Made by a program: the position numbers and the translations under genes
From: Robertmurraya dakarensis
GTDB lineage: Bacteria; Bacillota; Bacilli; Bacillales; Cytobacillaceae
DNA length: 64,000 nucleotides
NCBI RefSeq assembly: GCF_900156875.1
Contig: NZ_LT707409.1
Location: forward strand, 1,332,961-1,396,960
Reading direction: 5' to 3'
Part shown: piece by piece, positions 52,859-61,629 of the stretch
Numbering within the stretch: the stretch's first letter is position 1
How the letters are laid out: each line of letters starts with the position of its first letter
The notes under the pieces: model-generated
The model's database searches: none
What the model was told of the DNA's origin: nothing
What the model saw: the letters and a program-made list of their open reading frames with translations, nothing else

Positions 52859-53656
52859 TTATTGATTAAAAGAATAGCCGCCATTCACTGGGTAAGTTTG
52901 CCCTGTAATCCAGCTAGATGCGTCAGAAGCTAGGAATAGTACCATATTGGCAACATCACTTGGTTCTCCAACACGGCGAATGACATAATTTTTCAACATC
53001 TTACGAAGTCGTTCTTCATCCTCTAGTCCTGCGGCAATTGCTGGGGTTCTAGTTGCTCCAATCGCAACAGAATTAGCTGTAATTTGGTAACGCCCAAGTG
53101 ATTTTGCTAATGCTCTCATAAGTCCAGAAGCTCCTGCCTTTGCAGCAGAGTAAACAGCTAGATGCGGTTCACCAACTCTTCCTGCGTCAGAAATAATCGT
53201 GATAACTCTCCCTCCAGGACCTTCTTTAATCATCCCCGGAAGGGCAGCTCGACAGCCATTTAATACCCCATGAAGGTTAACATCAATCCATGTACCCCAT
53301 GTTTTTGGATCAGATTCCCAAAAAGGAATACCCCTCTGATCAGAATTGTTATTTACGCCAGAATTCCCCGCGTTATTTACCAATACACCAATCCCCTTAT
53401 TAAAATGATTCTCAGCGGTCTTTACCATTTTTTCTACACTTTCAAAATCAGTAACATCACCTTGCAAGGCTAAAGCTCTGCCACCAGCCTTTTCAATTTC
53501 AGCTGCAACCGCTTCAGCACGTTCGAGATAGTAGTCGTTCACTACTACACCACCCGCATTATTTGCTGCTAATTGTAACGCAATTTGTCTGCCTACTCCC
53601 TGTCCTGCTCCTGTAATCAACGCAACGCGACCATTTAAATCTAGAATATTATTCAT
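52859..53656 (-). CDS. SDR family oxidoreductase S4
   Basis: A 265-residue SDR nearly collinear with S2 and S3: LITGAGQGVG, NNAGNSG, SDAGRVG, VYSAAKAG and the C-terminal WITGQTYPVNGGYSFNQ. Active-site Ser, Tyr and Lys are intact. Its ATG overlaps the TGA of ligase L3 as ATGA, with the site GGGAGAG inside L3, so translation is coupled; a longer reading would start within L3. It would oxidise a hydroxyacyl-CoA made by E4 or a related crotonase. Confidence 0.91.
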   Translation of the reverse strand: MNNILDLNGRVALITGAGQGVGRQIALQLAANNAGGVVVNDYYLERAEAVAAEIEKAGGRALALQGDVTDFESVEKMVKTAENHFNKGIGVLVNNAGNSGVNNNSDQRGIPFWESDPKTWGTWIDVNLHGVLNGCRAALPGMIKEGPGGRVITIISDAGRVGEPHLAVYSAAKAGASGLMRALAKSLGRYQITANSVAIGATRTPAIAAGLEDEERLRKMLKNYVIRRVGEPSDVANMVLFLASDASSWITGQTYPVNGGYSFNQ

Positions 53657-55224
53657 ATATTTCTCTCCCTTTCTCTCCAATATTGAGCTCGAAGCTCGTT
53701 TTTTAGTAGTTTTCCCATCGTATTTCGAGGTAATTCTTGAACAATTTCTATGGATCTTGGCAACTTATAAACTGCGAGTTCTTTTTTACTAAATTCATGT
53801 AGTTCATTTTCACTAATATTGGCACCCGTTTTTAGCTCACAAAATGCTTTGACTTGTTCACCAAAATCATCATGTGGTATACCAATAACAGCAACATCTT
53901 GAATAGCAGGATGTTTAAGAAGAACAGATTCAATTTCAGCAGGGTAAATATTGACTCCCCCAGAAATAATCATGTCTTTCTTTCGGTCTGTAATATAGAG
54001 ATAGCCATCTTCATCTAAATAGCCGACATCGCCAACTCTAAAGTAGCCCTGTTTATCAAGAGTATCTGGACCAAGCGGCTCCCGATTAAGGTAACTTTCA
54101 ATCGTCATTGGCGATTTTATCCAAAGTTCTCCTGGAACTCCTTGAGGCAATGGGTTTCCCTGTTCATCACGTACAGATACATGCACGTTCTTATAAGGGC
54201 GGCCTGAAGAACCAAGCTTAACCATTATCATGTCAGGAGGAATAAGTGAAACTAATCCTGTCTCACTTGATCCATATGACTCGTAAAGAACATTTTCTCC
54301 AAAGTAACTGATCGCCCATTGCTTTAGAACACTTGAAACAGGAGCTGCCCCACAAGATAAGAATGTGATAGACGAAACATCGTATTTTTCTAAAATTTCT
54401 TTAGGCAAGGCTGCAACCCGTTTTAACATTGTCGGAACCGTAACCCAAGTGGAAATTTTATATTGCTCTATTAATTGCAATGATCTTTCAGGGTTAAATC
54501 TTTTTAATAACACAACCGTATTTCCTTTTGAGTGTGCCAATTCCGCTGCATGCGGGCCCGCACCATGATGCAACGGCAATGTTAATAGTGTCTTATTCTC
54601 GGGTGATGGGGAAACCTTTTTCGCTTTCTCCATATCGAGCATATATTCTGTAATCTCTTTTTCTCGTTCTTTAAGTAGAGTGAGCGGAAGATGTACTCCC
54701 TTTGGTTTCCCAGTCGTCCCAGAAGTATAAACAATTTTAGGGACTTTCTTACCATCGGCAAATCTTAAAGGAGCGGTAGTCCTCGAAATGATATCTTCAA
54801 TTCTATCTACACCCGGAATAGAGTGATTTGTCCCAATCGTTAACCAAGCGTTCAAGTTCATATCCTTCAGTTCATTGGTAAAACTAACCGGGTCCTCGTC
54901 ATCAAAAACAATAGCCTTTGCCCCGCTATCTTCAATCATATAACGGACCTCAGAGGGGGTTAAGCGCCAATTGACTGTTAAGGTACTGCAGCCAATTTTG
55001 GCAAAGGCACGGTTAATAATGAACCATTCCTTCCTGATATGGGAACGGACAGCTACAATATCCAATGGGTTGATACCCTTTTGAATAAAAGCCTCGGCCA
55101 ACTGATTGGCTTTGTCATTCCAATCCTTCCATGTTAGTTCATTTCCGGATTCATCGATGATTGCCGGTTCATTTGGTTTTTGTTGAGCCCAATATTCCAA
55201 GCTACCCGCAATTGGTTTAGTCAT
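53653..55224 (-). CDS. Acyl-CoA ligase L3
   Basis: A 523-residue adenylate-forming ligase related to L1 and L2 but more diverged: YTSGTTGKPKGVHLP, SYGSSETG, GDVGYLDEDGYLYITDR and catalytic-lysine segment TMGKLLKN. Acid-pocket positions differ (SCGAAPV in place of GAAPV after Ile-Val), which may mean a different acid. It lies 26 bases after A5 and is coupled to S4. The ATG follows a GGAGGTAATT site. Confidence 0.91.
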   Translation of the reverse strand: MTKPIAGSLEYWAQQKPNEPAIIDESGNELTWKDWNDKANQLAEAFIQKGINPLDIVAVRSHIRKEWFIINRAFAKIGCSTLTVNWRLTPSEVRYMIEDSGAKAIVFDDEDPVSFTNELKDMNLNAWLTIGTNHSIPGVDRIEDIISRTTAPLRFADGKKVPKIVYTSGTTGKPKGVHLPLTLLKEREKEITEYMLDMEKAKKVSPSPENKTLLTLPLHHGAGPHAAELAHSKGNTVVLLKRFNPERSLQLIEQYKISTWVTVPTMLKRVAALPKEILEKYDVSSITFLSCGAAPVSSVLKQWAISYFGENVLYESYGSSETGLVSLIPPDMIMVKLGSSGRPYKNVHVSVRDEQGNPLPQGVPGELWIKSPMTIESYLNREPLGPDTLDKQGYFRVGDVGYLDEDGYLYITDRKKDMIISGGVNIYPAEIESVLLKHPAIQDVAVIGIPHDDFGEQVKAFCELKTGANISENELHEFSKKELAVYKLPRSIEIVQELPRNTMGKLLKNELRAQYWRERERNI

Positions 55225-55250
55225 AATTACCTCCTACTAGACATTTGCTT

Positions 55251-56405
55251 CTATTTTCTTATCGCATTTAGACCGGTAAGTTCACGACCGATTACTAATT
55301 TTTGTATTTGCGTAGTTCCTTCTGGAATTGTTAAGATTCTGGCATTTCTAAACAGACGCTCTAATGGGAATTCTGACGTTAACCCATAGGCACCATGAAT
55401 TTGAATCGCTTTTGAAGTGACACGAATAGCCATTTCGGTAGCAAATTGTTTAGCCATCGATGTCTCAACCCTGCAGTGTTTTCCTTTATTAACCATATCA
55501 AGTGCACGGTAAGTTAATAGGCGAGAAGCATCAATTTCTGTCTTCATATCTGCAAGCATTTCTTGGACTAATTGGAATGAACCAATCTTTTTCCCAAATT
55601 GCTCTCTTTCATTCACATATTTTAAAGAATACTCAAGTGCTTTTTCAGCAATAGTAGTTGCTTTTGCTGCAACAAAACAACGCCATGCATGATAACCTTT
55701 TAAGTTCTTCACTAACCCTTCTCCTTCAGGTACTAAAAGGTTTTCCTTCGGTACTCGAACATTATCAAAATATAATTCTGCTAAATCTCCAGTTTTAAGA
55801 CCCATTAATTCAATTCTCCTAGATTCTACTGGTGTTTCTTCTCGATCGATAAGAATAGTCCCTAAACCTTTTCCACCTTTAGATTTATCGAATTGTACAG
55901 TAACAGAGATGTAGTCAGCATGGTTTCCATTTGTAATGAAGGTTTTTGTCCCATTAATCACCCAATGATCTCCATCCAAATAGGCAGTTGTCTGCATTCC
56001 GGATGTATCAGAACCGACATTTGGTTCTGTATTTGCTGAACAGGCAATTTTATCCCCAGCAAGGAGTCCAGGTAAGAATTTTTCTTTATGGTAGTCAGAA
56101 CCTCCATGTGCAATACTCCTGGCAACATTTGGTGAAATTCCTGCATAACCGCTAAGCTCACCTGGCAACTCCTCATACATGAGGGCCCATGTCATTGTAT
56201 CCATGCCAGCTCCACCTTGTTCTTCTGGAATTGTCGTGGATAATAACCCAAATGGTTTTAACTCCTTCATCATGCTTAAGATAAATTCTTTTGATAACGG
56301 TTTGTCATGGCCTTGTTCTTCAATCGCAGGTTCCAGTACTTCTCTAACAAATTTCTTCATTGTTTTCTTAAGCATTACTTGTTCATCAGTAAAATCAAAA
56401 TTCAT
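55251..56405 (-). CDS. Acyl-CoA dehydrogenase A5
   Basis: A 384-residue FAD enzyme of the A3-A7 subgroup: SANTEPNVGSD, KKIGSFQLVQEMLADMKTE, catalytic Glu in IPEGTTQIQKL. It keeps the canonical Asp in the GSD loop where A3 and A4 have Asn. The ATG seven bases after GGAGGAG is preferred over a TTG two codons earlier. It lies between the flavoprotein N2 and ligase L3. Confidence 0.92.
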   Translation of the reverse strand: MNFDFTDEQVMLKKTMKKFVREVLEPAIEEQGHDKPLSKEFILSMMKELKPFGLLSTTIPEEQGGAGMDTMTWALMYEELPGELSGYAGISPNVARSIAHGGSDYHKEKFLPGLLAGDKIACSANTEPNVGSDTSGMQTTAYLDGDHWVINGTKTFITNGNHADYISVTVQFDKSKGGKGLGTILIDREETPVESRRIELMGLKTGDLAELYFDNVRVPKENLLVPEGEGLVKNLKGYHAWRCFVAAKATTIAEKALEYSLKYVNEREQFGKKIGSFQLVQEMLADMKTEIDASRLLTYRALDMVNKGKHCRVETSMAKQFATEMAIRVTSKAIQIHGAYGLTSEFPLERLFRNARILTIPEGTTQIQKLVIGRELTGLNAIRK

Positions 56406-56436
56406 AGTCAATCTCCTCCAATATATAAGTTAAATG

Positions 56437-57345
56437 TTAAATTTTAACTTTCTCGTTATATTCTACAGAAAGCTCTTTAACTAATTCTTCTACGGACACA
56501 ATCTCTTTCACTGCAGTGACACCTTGACCTGCAGACCAAATATCTTTCCATCTTTTCTTGCGATGTTCACTGTTATTAAATTCTTGATATGGTGGAAGAT
56601 TATCCGGATCCAGACCCGCATCCACGATCGTAGGTCGTAAATAATTTGCAGTCATTCCTGAAATTGATTTAGTCGTCATAACATCGTCCATATTCACTTC
56701 GATAAGCTTTTGTTTATATTCTTCATCGGCAATGCTTTCAATTGTTGGGATAAATCTTGTTCCCATAAATACTAGGTCAGCACCCAGTACTTCTGCTGCT
56801 CGTATACCAGCTCCATCCATGACACAGCCTGCCAAAACGACAAGTCCATCATAGAATTCTCGCACTGCACGAACAAATGCAAATGGATTATTCCAACCAG
56901 CATTACCTCCAGCTCCAGCCGTTAAAAGAACAAGTCCGTCCACACCTAGTTCAGCAGCTTTGCGTGCATGCTTAAGGGTCGCAACATCTGCAATAACAAT
57001 TCCACCGTATGAATGGATCGGACCAACCACTTTTTCTGGAGACCCGACACTACTAATAACCATTGGGACCTTGTATCGCTTACACAGTTCAATTTCCTCT
57101 TCCAGCCGATCACTTCGGGCGATTAGATTAACTGCATAGGGTGCTGCACTAGGTTCCTTTTCTAGTTCACTAGTTATTTGGGATAACCACAGTTCAAGCT
57201 CTTCAATTGTTCTGGGATTCTTTGCCGGAAATGAGCCAATGACCCCACTTTTACATGAAGCAACTACTAACTCTGGCCCTGATACCCGAAACATTGGAGC
57301 AGCTACAACCGGTAGAGATAAGTTTTTTAATATTGGATGAGACAT
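56437..57345 (-). CDS. Nitronate monooxygenase-like FMN protein N2
   Basis: A 302-residue TIM-barrel flavoprotein. FMN loops are VLAGCVMDGAGIRAAEVLGA and FMGTRFIPTIES; the start LPVVAAPMFRVSGPELV is typical of the family. At the usual active-site His (GGHPG in N1) it has Asn (GAGGNAGW). It is only distantly similar to N1, so the two probably catalyse different reactions. Flavoproteins of this superfamily act in actinobacterial steroid-ring catabolism, a suggestive parallel. ATG behind GGGGAGGT, which overlaps the E4 stop. Confidence 0.82.
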   Translation of the reverse strand: MSHPILKNLSLPVVAAPMFRVSGPELVVASCKSGVIGSFPAKNPRTIEELELWLSQITSELEKEPSAAPYAVNLIARSDRLEEEIELCKRYKVPMVISSVGSPEKVVGPIHSYGGIVIADVATLKHARKAAELGVDGLVLLTAGAGGNAGWNNPFAFVRAVREFYDGLVVLAGCVMDGAGIRAAEVLGADLVFMGTRFIPTIESIADEEYKQKLIEVNMDDVMTTKSISGMTANYLRPTIVDAGLDPDNLPPYQEFNNSEHRKKRWKDIWSAGQGVTAVKEIVSVEELVKELSVEYNEKVKI

Positions 57346-57351
57346 CGCTAC

Positions 57352-58122
57352 TTACCTCCCCATCCATACTGGCTTACGTTTTTCCGCAAATGCTTTTAAT
57401 CCTTCTTTCCTATCTTCTGATTCCAATGCAACTTTTGCGTAATCCATCTGGTTCTGCCATGCTTCTTCCTCTGTCCATTCATAGGAACGGCGAATAATTT
57501 CTTTTGTAGCAATTTGCGCGGTCGGACCATTTACCGTAATCCGTTCCGCTAATGCTATAGCACCTTCAAGAGCTTTTCCAGGCTCTGTTAATTGGTTCAC
57601 TACTCCATGACGATGGAAATGCTCCGCTGGTAACATATCCGCAGTAAGTGCTAGCTCCATTACTAAATGGTATGGCATACGTTTTGGAAGTCGAAATAGG
57701 CCGCCACCTACAGCAACAAGATTATGACGGACTTCAGGAAGTCCTAATCGAGCATTATTAGCAGCTACAATCATGTCACATGACAAGCAAAGTTCCATTC
57801 CACCAGCTACTGCATATCCCTCAACTGCTGCAATCACCGGCTTTTTTGGTGGTTTTGCAAAAATACCAAATCCTCCACGTTCAGTAGAAGCACGTTCTCC
57901 CCGCGCTGCTGCTTTTAGATCTGCACCTGCAGAAAAAGTTCCGCCTGCACCAGTAATAATCGCAATAAATAATTTAGGGTCTTCTTCAAATCGATCAATT
58001 GCTTTATTCATTTGTGTTGCTGTAGCTAAATCAAAAGCATTTTTAGCTTCAGGTCTGTTAATGGTAATGATAAAAATATTTCCTCTTTTTTCAGTTAAAA
58101 TTAAATTTTCTTGATTACTCAT
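57352..58122 (-). CDS. Enoyl-CoA hydratase/crotonase E4
   Basis: A 256-residue crotonase collinear with E1 and E3. FSAGADLKAAARGE and AVAGGMELCL form the oxyanion hole, and the two hydratase glutamates are in GGMELCL and LPEVRHN. It lies between a ligase remnant and N2. Start ATG behind AAGGGGGAAA. Expected reaction: hydration of a 2-enoyl-CoA. Confidence 0.91.
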   Translation of the reverse strand: MSNQENLILTEKRGNIFIITINRPEAKNAFDLATATQMNKAIDRFEEDPKLFIAIITGAGGTFSAGADLKAAARGERASTERGGFGIFAKPPKKPVIAAVEGYAVAGGMELCLSCDMIVAANNARLGLPEVRHNLVAVGGGLFRLPKRMPYHLVMELALTADMLPAEHFHRHGVVNQLTEPGKALEGAIALAERITVNGPTAQIATKEIIRRSYEWTEEEAWQNQMDYAKVALESEDRKEGLKAFAEKRKPVWMGR

Positions 58123-58215
58123 AAATATTTCCCCCTTAGTGAAGATATAGAAAAGGAATCTAAGTTACATAAACGCTCTATATAATTTAAATATTCAGAA
58201 AATACAAAAACCCTT

Positions 58216-58518
58216 TTAAACCGTTTTGGGCACCTTATATTTCCCAATTAGATTCTTAGTAAATTCAAGTAGTTCTTGTTCGCTAATCTTCATTTCTTGT
58301 TTTAAGATGACTTCGCCATGAACGGCTTCTCCCCATTTTTCATCCGGAATTCCAACCACTGCTGATTGCTGGACTGCTTGATGAGAGCTCAAAGTATTTA
58401 CCACCTCAATTGACCCAAACCCTTGTAAGAATGTATTTCTAAGTTTATTCTGCAAAAACTCTAATTTTGCAGAACTCATAGGAGATGCTCCGTAAATCAC
58501 AGCCTCTAAACTGTTAAA
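58216..58518 (-). pseudogene. Remnant of an acyl-CoA ligase (L4)
   Basis: The frame encodes about 100 residues. The first third (SLEAVIYGASPMSSAKLEF) corresponds to the mid-protein GAAPV region of adenylate-forming ligases and QGFGSIEV to the following GYGxxE motif. It then jumps directly to the C-terminal subdomain (NTLSSHQAVQQSAVVGIPDE, KWGEAVHGEV). About 150 residues between them and the whole N-terminal domain are missing, an in-frame TGA precedes it, and the catalytic-lysine end is lost. Its wording differs from L1-L3, so it derives from another ligase type. Confidence 0.75.
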
Positions 58519-58585
58519 TCAAAAGCTCTTCATATCCATTCTTCGCTAGTAAAATAAATAGTGTTATTAATAGCATCTTTCTTTA

Positions 58586-59734
58586 CTATTTAAAAGCACT
58601 TATTCCAGTAAGTTCGCGCCCCATAATTAATTGTTGGATCTGCGTTGTTCCTTCTGGAATTGGAAGGATTCTTGCACTTCTGTATAAACGCTCAAGCGGA
58701 AATTCAGAAGTTAGCCCATAAGCTCCATGTATTTGAATGGCATCTGATGTGACACGAACGGCCATTTCTGCCGCAAATGCCTTAGCCATTGATGTTTCCA
58801 ATCGACAATGTTTCCCTTTATTCACCATATCTAATGCGCGATATGCTAGAAGTCTGGCAGCATCAATATCGGTCTTCATATCAGCAAGCATTTCCTGAAT
58901 TAATTGGAAAGAACCAATTTTTTTCCCGAATTGCTCACGCTCTTTAACGTATTGTAACGAGTACTCCAATGCTTTATCAGCAATTGTAATTGCGTGTATA
59001 GCAACAAAGCAGCGCCAAACGTGGAATCCTTTTAGTTTACCTTTGTGCCCTTCACCTTCTGGAACTAATAAATTCTCTTTTGGAACCCGAAGGTTATCAA
59101 AATAAAGCTCAGCTAAGTCGCCTCCTTCAAACCCCATCAATTTTATAGGTCTTGACTCAAATGGCGTCTCATTACGGTCAACTAGAATAGTTCCTACCCC
59201 CTGACTTCCCTTGGAACGATCAAACTGTACAGAAACACCGATATAATCCGCATGGATTCCATTCGTGATAAACGTTTTAGTACCATTAATCACCCAATGG
59301 TCTCCATCCAAATAAGCAGTTGTTTGAATTTCCGCTTGATTAGAACCAACGTTTGGTTCTGTATTAGCAGAACATCCTGTCTTATCACCTGACAAGAGAC
59401 CAGGTAAAAACTTCTCTTTCTGATAAGCAGAACCATTATTAGCAATTGCTCTTGCCAATCCCGGAGAAACACCACCAATTCCTTTTAGTTCATGTGGCAA
59501 TTCCTCATAAATCAGGGCATACGTCATTACATCAAGACCAGCACCTCCAAGCTCTTCAGGAATTGTTGTCCCAAGGAGTCCGTAAGGCTTTATCGCTTTC
59601 ATTACTTTGGTTAAATACTCCTTCGTAATTGGCTTTCCCTCTTGCTCTTTTATCATTGGCTCCAATACTTCTTTAGAGACCTTTCTCATCGTTTGCTTTA
59701 GCATCAACTGTTCTTCTGTGAAATCAAAATTCAT
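58586..59734 (-). CDS. Acyl-CoA dehydrogenase A6
   Basis: A 382-residue FAD enzyme of the A3-A7 subgroup: SANTEPNVGSN, KKIGSFQLIQEMLADMKTD, catalytic Glu in IPEGTTQIQQL. The ATG of MNFDFTEEQLML behind GGGAGGAAA matches its paralogues; an upstream extension of 12 residues is unlikely. Separated from T2 by a hairpin and followed by the ligase remnant. Confidence 0.91.
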   Translation of the reverse strand: MNFDFTEEQLMLKQTMRKVSKEVLEPMIKEQEGKPITKEYLTKVMKAIKPYGLLGTTIPEELGGAGLDVMTYALIYEELPHELKGIGGVSPGLARAIANNGSAYQKEKFLPGLLSGDKTGCSANTEPNVGSNQAEIQTTAYLDGDHWVINGTKTFITNGIHADYIGVSVQFDRSKGSQGVGTILVDRNETPFESRPIKLMGFEGGDLAELYFDNLRVPKENLLVPEGEGHKGKLKGFHVWRCFVAIHAITIADKALEYSLQYVKEREQFGKKIGSFQLIQEMLADMKTDIDAARLLAYRALDMVNKGKHCRLETSMAKAFAAEMAVRVTSDAIQIHGAYGLTSEFPLERLYRSARILPIPEGTTQIQQLIMGRELTGISAFK

Positions 59735-59787
59735 GTAATTTTCCTCCCTTTTATCGATACAGTGAGTCAATAGTGGAAATAAGGATC

Positions 59788-59833
59788 AATTTACCTTCAA
59801 GGAATAGAATCTCTACTCATGAAGGTAAATTGT
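59788..59833 (-). terminator. Hairpin between thiolase T2 and A6
   Basis: Perfect 13-bp arms CAATTTACCTTCA and TGAAGGTAAATTG around a 20-base loop, after the T2 stop. It may be a partial terminator or mRNA-stabilising structure; the T-run is poor. Confidence 0.5.
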
Positions 59834-59860
59834 CCACACCATCCATTTTCCCTGTAGGAC

Positions 59861-60970
59861 TTATAATGAAAAAATGTTTACTGCACAAATGCCACCTGCA
59901 CCTTGCGTATGTGCTAAGCCCACTTTCGGATTATTTTGCACTTGTCTTTGACCAGCTTCCCCACGTAACTGCCAAGCTATTTCACAAACTTGAGCTACAC
60001 CTGTCATCCCTAAAGGATGACCGCGTGATTGTAAACCACCGCTTGGGCTAACTGGTAAACTTCCAGTTATTTCAGTTACGCCTTCATCAATGAGACTTCC
60101 AGATTCCCCTGGTGCACAGAAACCAAGAGCTTCATAATGAAGTAGCTCACCAATTGTAAACGCATCATGAACTTCTGCTAGACTAATATCTTTAGGACCA
60201 AGTCCTGCCATTTGATAGGCAATATTAGCTGTTCTTGTTGTTAAATCGATATCTTCTAAAATCGTTTCTGTTTGCACAGCTGTACCAACGAATTTAATTG
60301 GGTCTTGATTTCTATTTTTCTTCATAACATTTTCAGATACTAAAATAACAGCTGCTGCTCCGTCACTCGTAGGACATGCCTGTAATAAAGTTAATGGATC
60401 GGCAATCGGACGTGATTGTAATACTTCTTCTAATGTGAAGTTCTTTTGATAATGAGCATATGGATTATAGGTACCATTCTTGTGATTCTTAACGGAGACC
60501 TTCGCCATTTGCTCAGGCGTTGTGCCATATTCATACATATGCCTTTGTGCTTTTTGGGCATATTCAGATGGCATTACCTGTAACCCTAATTTATCTTCAT
60601 AAGATCGTTCTTCACCCTTATTTGCGTCAATTACGCCTCTTTTCATTTTTTCAAACCCAACCACCAAGACTACATCATATTTACCATAAGCGATATCATA
60701 ATAGGCATGATGTAGTGCTGTTGAACCACTTGCACAGGCATTTTCTACATTTGTAACATTTAATCCTGTAATTCCAATCTGGGAAAAGACTTTCTGACCA
60801 GCTGATGGTCCTTGCATAACATGTGCTGCATACGCAGCCTGAACATCGCGCCATTTCATACCCGCATCCTGCAGTGCATTCATACAGGCTTCCGCTGCTT
60901 TAGTTTCGATTTTCTCTGTATAACGACCACATTTTACCATTCCAACACCTTGGACATATACATTTCTCAT
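59861..60970 (-). CDS. SCP2-type thiolase T2
   Basis: A 369-residue thiolase-fold enzyme. The nucleophilic Cys is present in ENACASGSTALHHA near residue 84, the His loop in GGLQSRGHPLGMTG, and the second Cys in GGICAVNIF at the end. It could cleave a 3-ketoacyl-CoA with CoA. It is related to T1 but retains the cysteine that T1 lacks. It follows the DUF35 gene D2 by 15 bases, as in the D1-T1 pair, so a heteromeric complex is likely. Start ATG behind AAAAAGGGGG. Confidence 0.9.
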   Translation of the reverse strand: MRNVYVQGVGMVKCGRYTEKIETKAAEACMNALQDAGMKWRDVQAAYAAHVMQGPSAGQKVFSQIGITGLNVTNVENACASGSTALHHAYYDIAYGKYDVVLVVGFEKMKRGVIDANKGEERSYEDKLGLQVMPSEYAQKAQRHMYEYGTTPEQMAKVSVKNHKNGTYNPYAHYQKNFTLEEVLQSRPIADPLTLLQACPTSDGAAAVILVSENVMKKNRNQDPIKFVGTAVQTETILEDIDLTTRTANIAYQMAGLGPKDISLAEVHDAFTIGELLHYEALGFCAPGESGSLIDEGVTEITGSLPVSPSGGLQSRGHPLGMTGVAQVCEIAWQLRGEAGQRQVQNNPKVGLAHTQGAGGICAVNIFSL

Positions 60971-60985
60971 GATTTATCCCCCTTT

Positions 60986-61387
60986 TTAACCTACTGGACA
61001 GAACCGATAGATTTTCACTTTTTCCCCTTGCTCATTGATCATGACATGTGGTTCAACCTGCATTTTCGTTCCAATCTGCAGTGGAGATAGTTCATCATTT
61101 TTAATTTGTGTTTTTACGATTACTCCTTCAGGTAATTTCACCCTTCCTACGGTATAAGGAACCTTATCCTTCCACCAAGGGGGACCCTGCCTAATAATCG
61201 TATAGGTATATAATTCGCCCTCTTGCGATAAAGCTGTTCTTTCCATTTCATGACTGCATCTTGGACAATAAGATTGAGCAGGAAAAGCATATTGATTGCA
61301 GTCAGGGCATTTACTTCCAATTAACCTAGCATCTTGATCCATTACACCTTCTTCAAATAGTGGAATCTCCGCCATTGATTTTTCCAA
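60986..61387 (-). CDS. DUF35/OB-fold zinc-ribbon protein D2, partner of T2
   Basis: About 133 residues with a clean zinc ribbon (KCPDCNQYAFPAQSYCPRC) and an OB-fold (GELYTYTIIRQGPPWW through VEPHVMIN). It should act with T2. I start at TTG because the site AAGGAAGG lies eight bases before it; the first in-frame ATG is 12 bases further in and too far from that site. A longer frame would run into a hairpin, which argues against it. Confidence 0.82.
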   Translation of the reverse strand: MEKSMAEIPLFEEGVMDQDARLIGSKCPDCNQYAFPAQSYCPRCSHEMERTALSQEGELYTYTIIRQGPPWWKDKVPYTVGRVKLPEGVIVKTQIKNDELSPLQIGTKMQVEPHVMINEQGEKVKIYRFCPVG

Positions 61388-61423
61388 ACTAAACACCTTC
61401 CTTTTATAAAATAAGAATTCCAA

Positions 61424-61452
61424 CAGTGGGGGTTTTCTTTCATCCCCCACTG
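61424..61452 (-). terminator. Hairpin in the leader of D2
   Basis: CAGTGGGGG and CCCCCACTG form a perfect 9-bp GC-rich stem 37 bases before the D2 start. The T-run after it is weak. It may end read-through from the A7 pseudogene or shape the D2 leader. The rest of the gap to 61629 holds no gene. Confidence 0.5.
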
Positions 61453-61629
61453 GGAAAGTTAAACTAAAGGACTAATAGGGGCTAATGTTCACTCATTATC
61501 TTTTTTGAGCCCGCGAGGTAGGGGTCTTATTGCCGGTTAACCTTAAAAAGAGGCTATTGTTACTGACTATATATCCGGAAGCATCACCCCTCTAATAGCT
61601 TCTAAATGACTTAATTTTTCAATTACTGC

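Noticed and set aside
52804-52884. N-terminal extension of SBP3
   Set aside because: It would precede a perfect lipoprotein signal peptide and overlap the S4 stop region; the internal ATG has a strong ribosome site.
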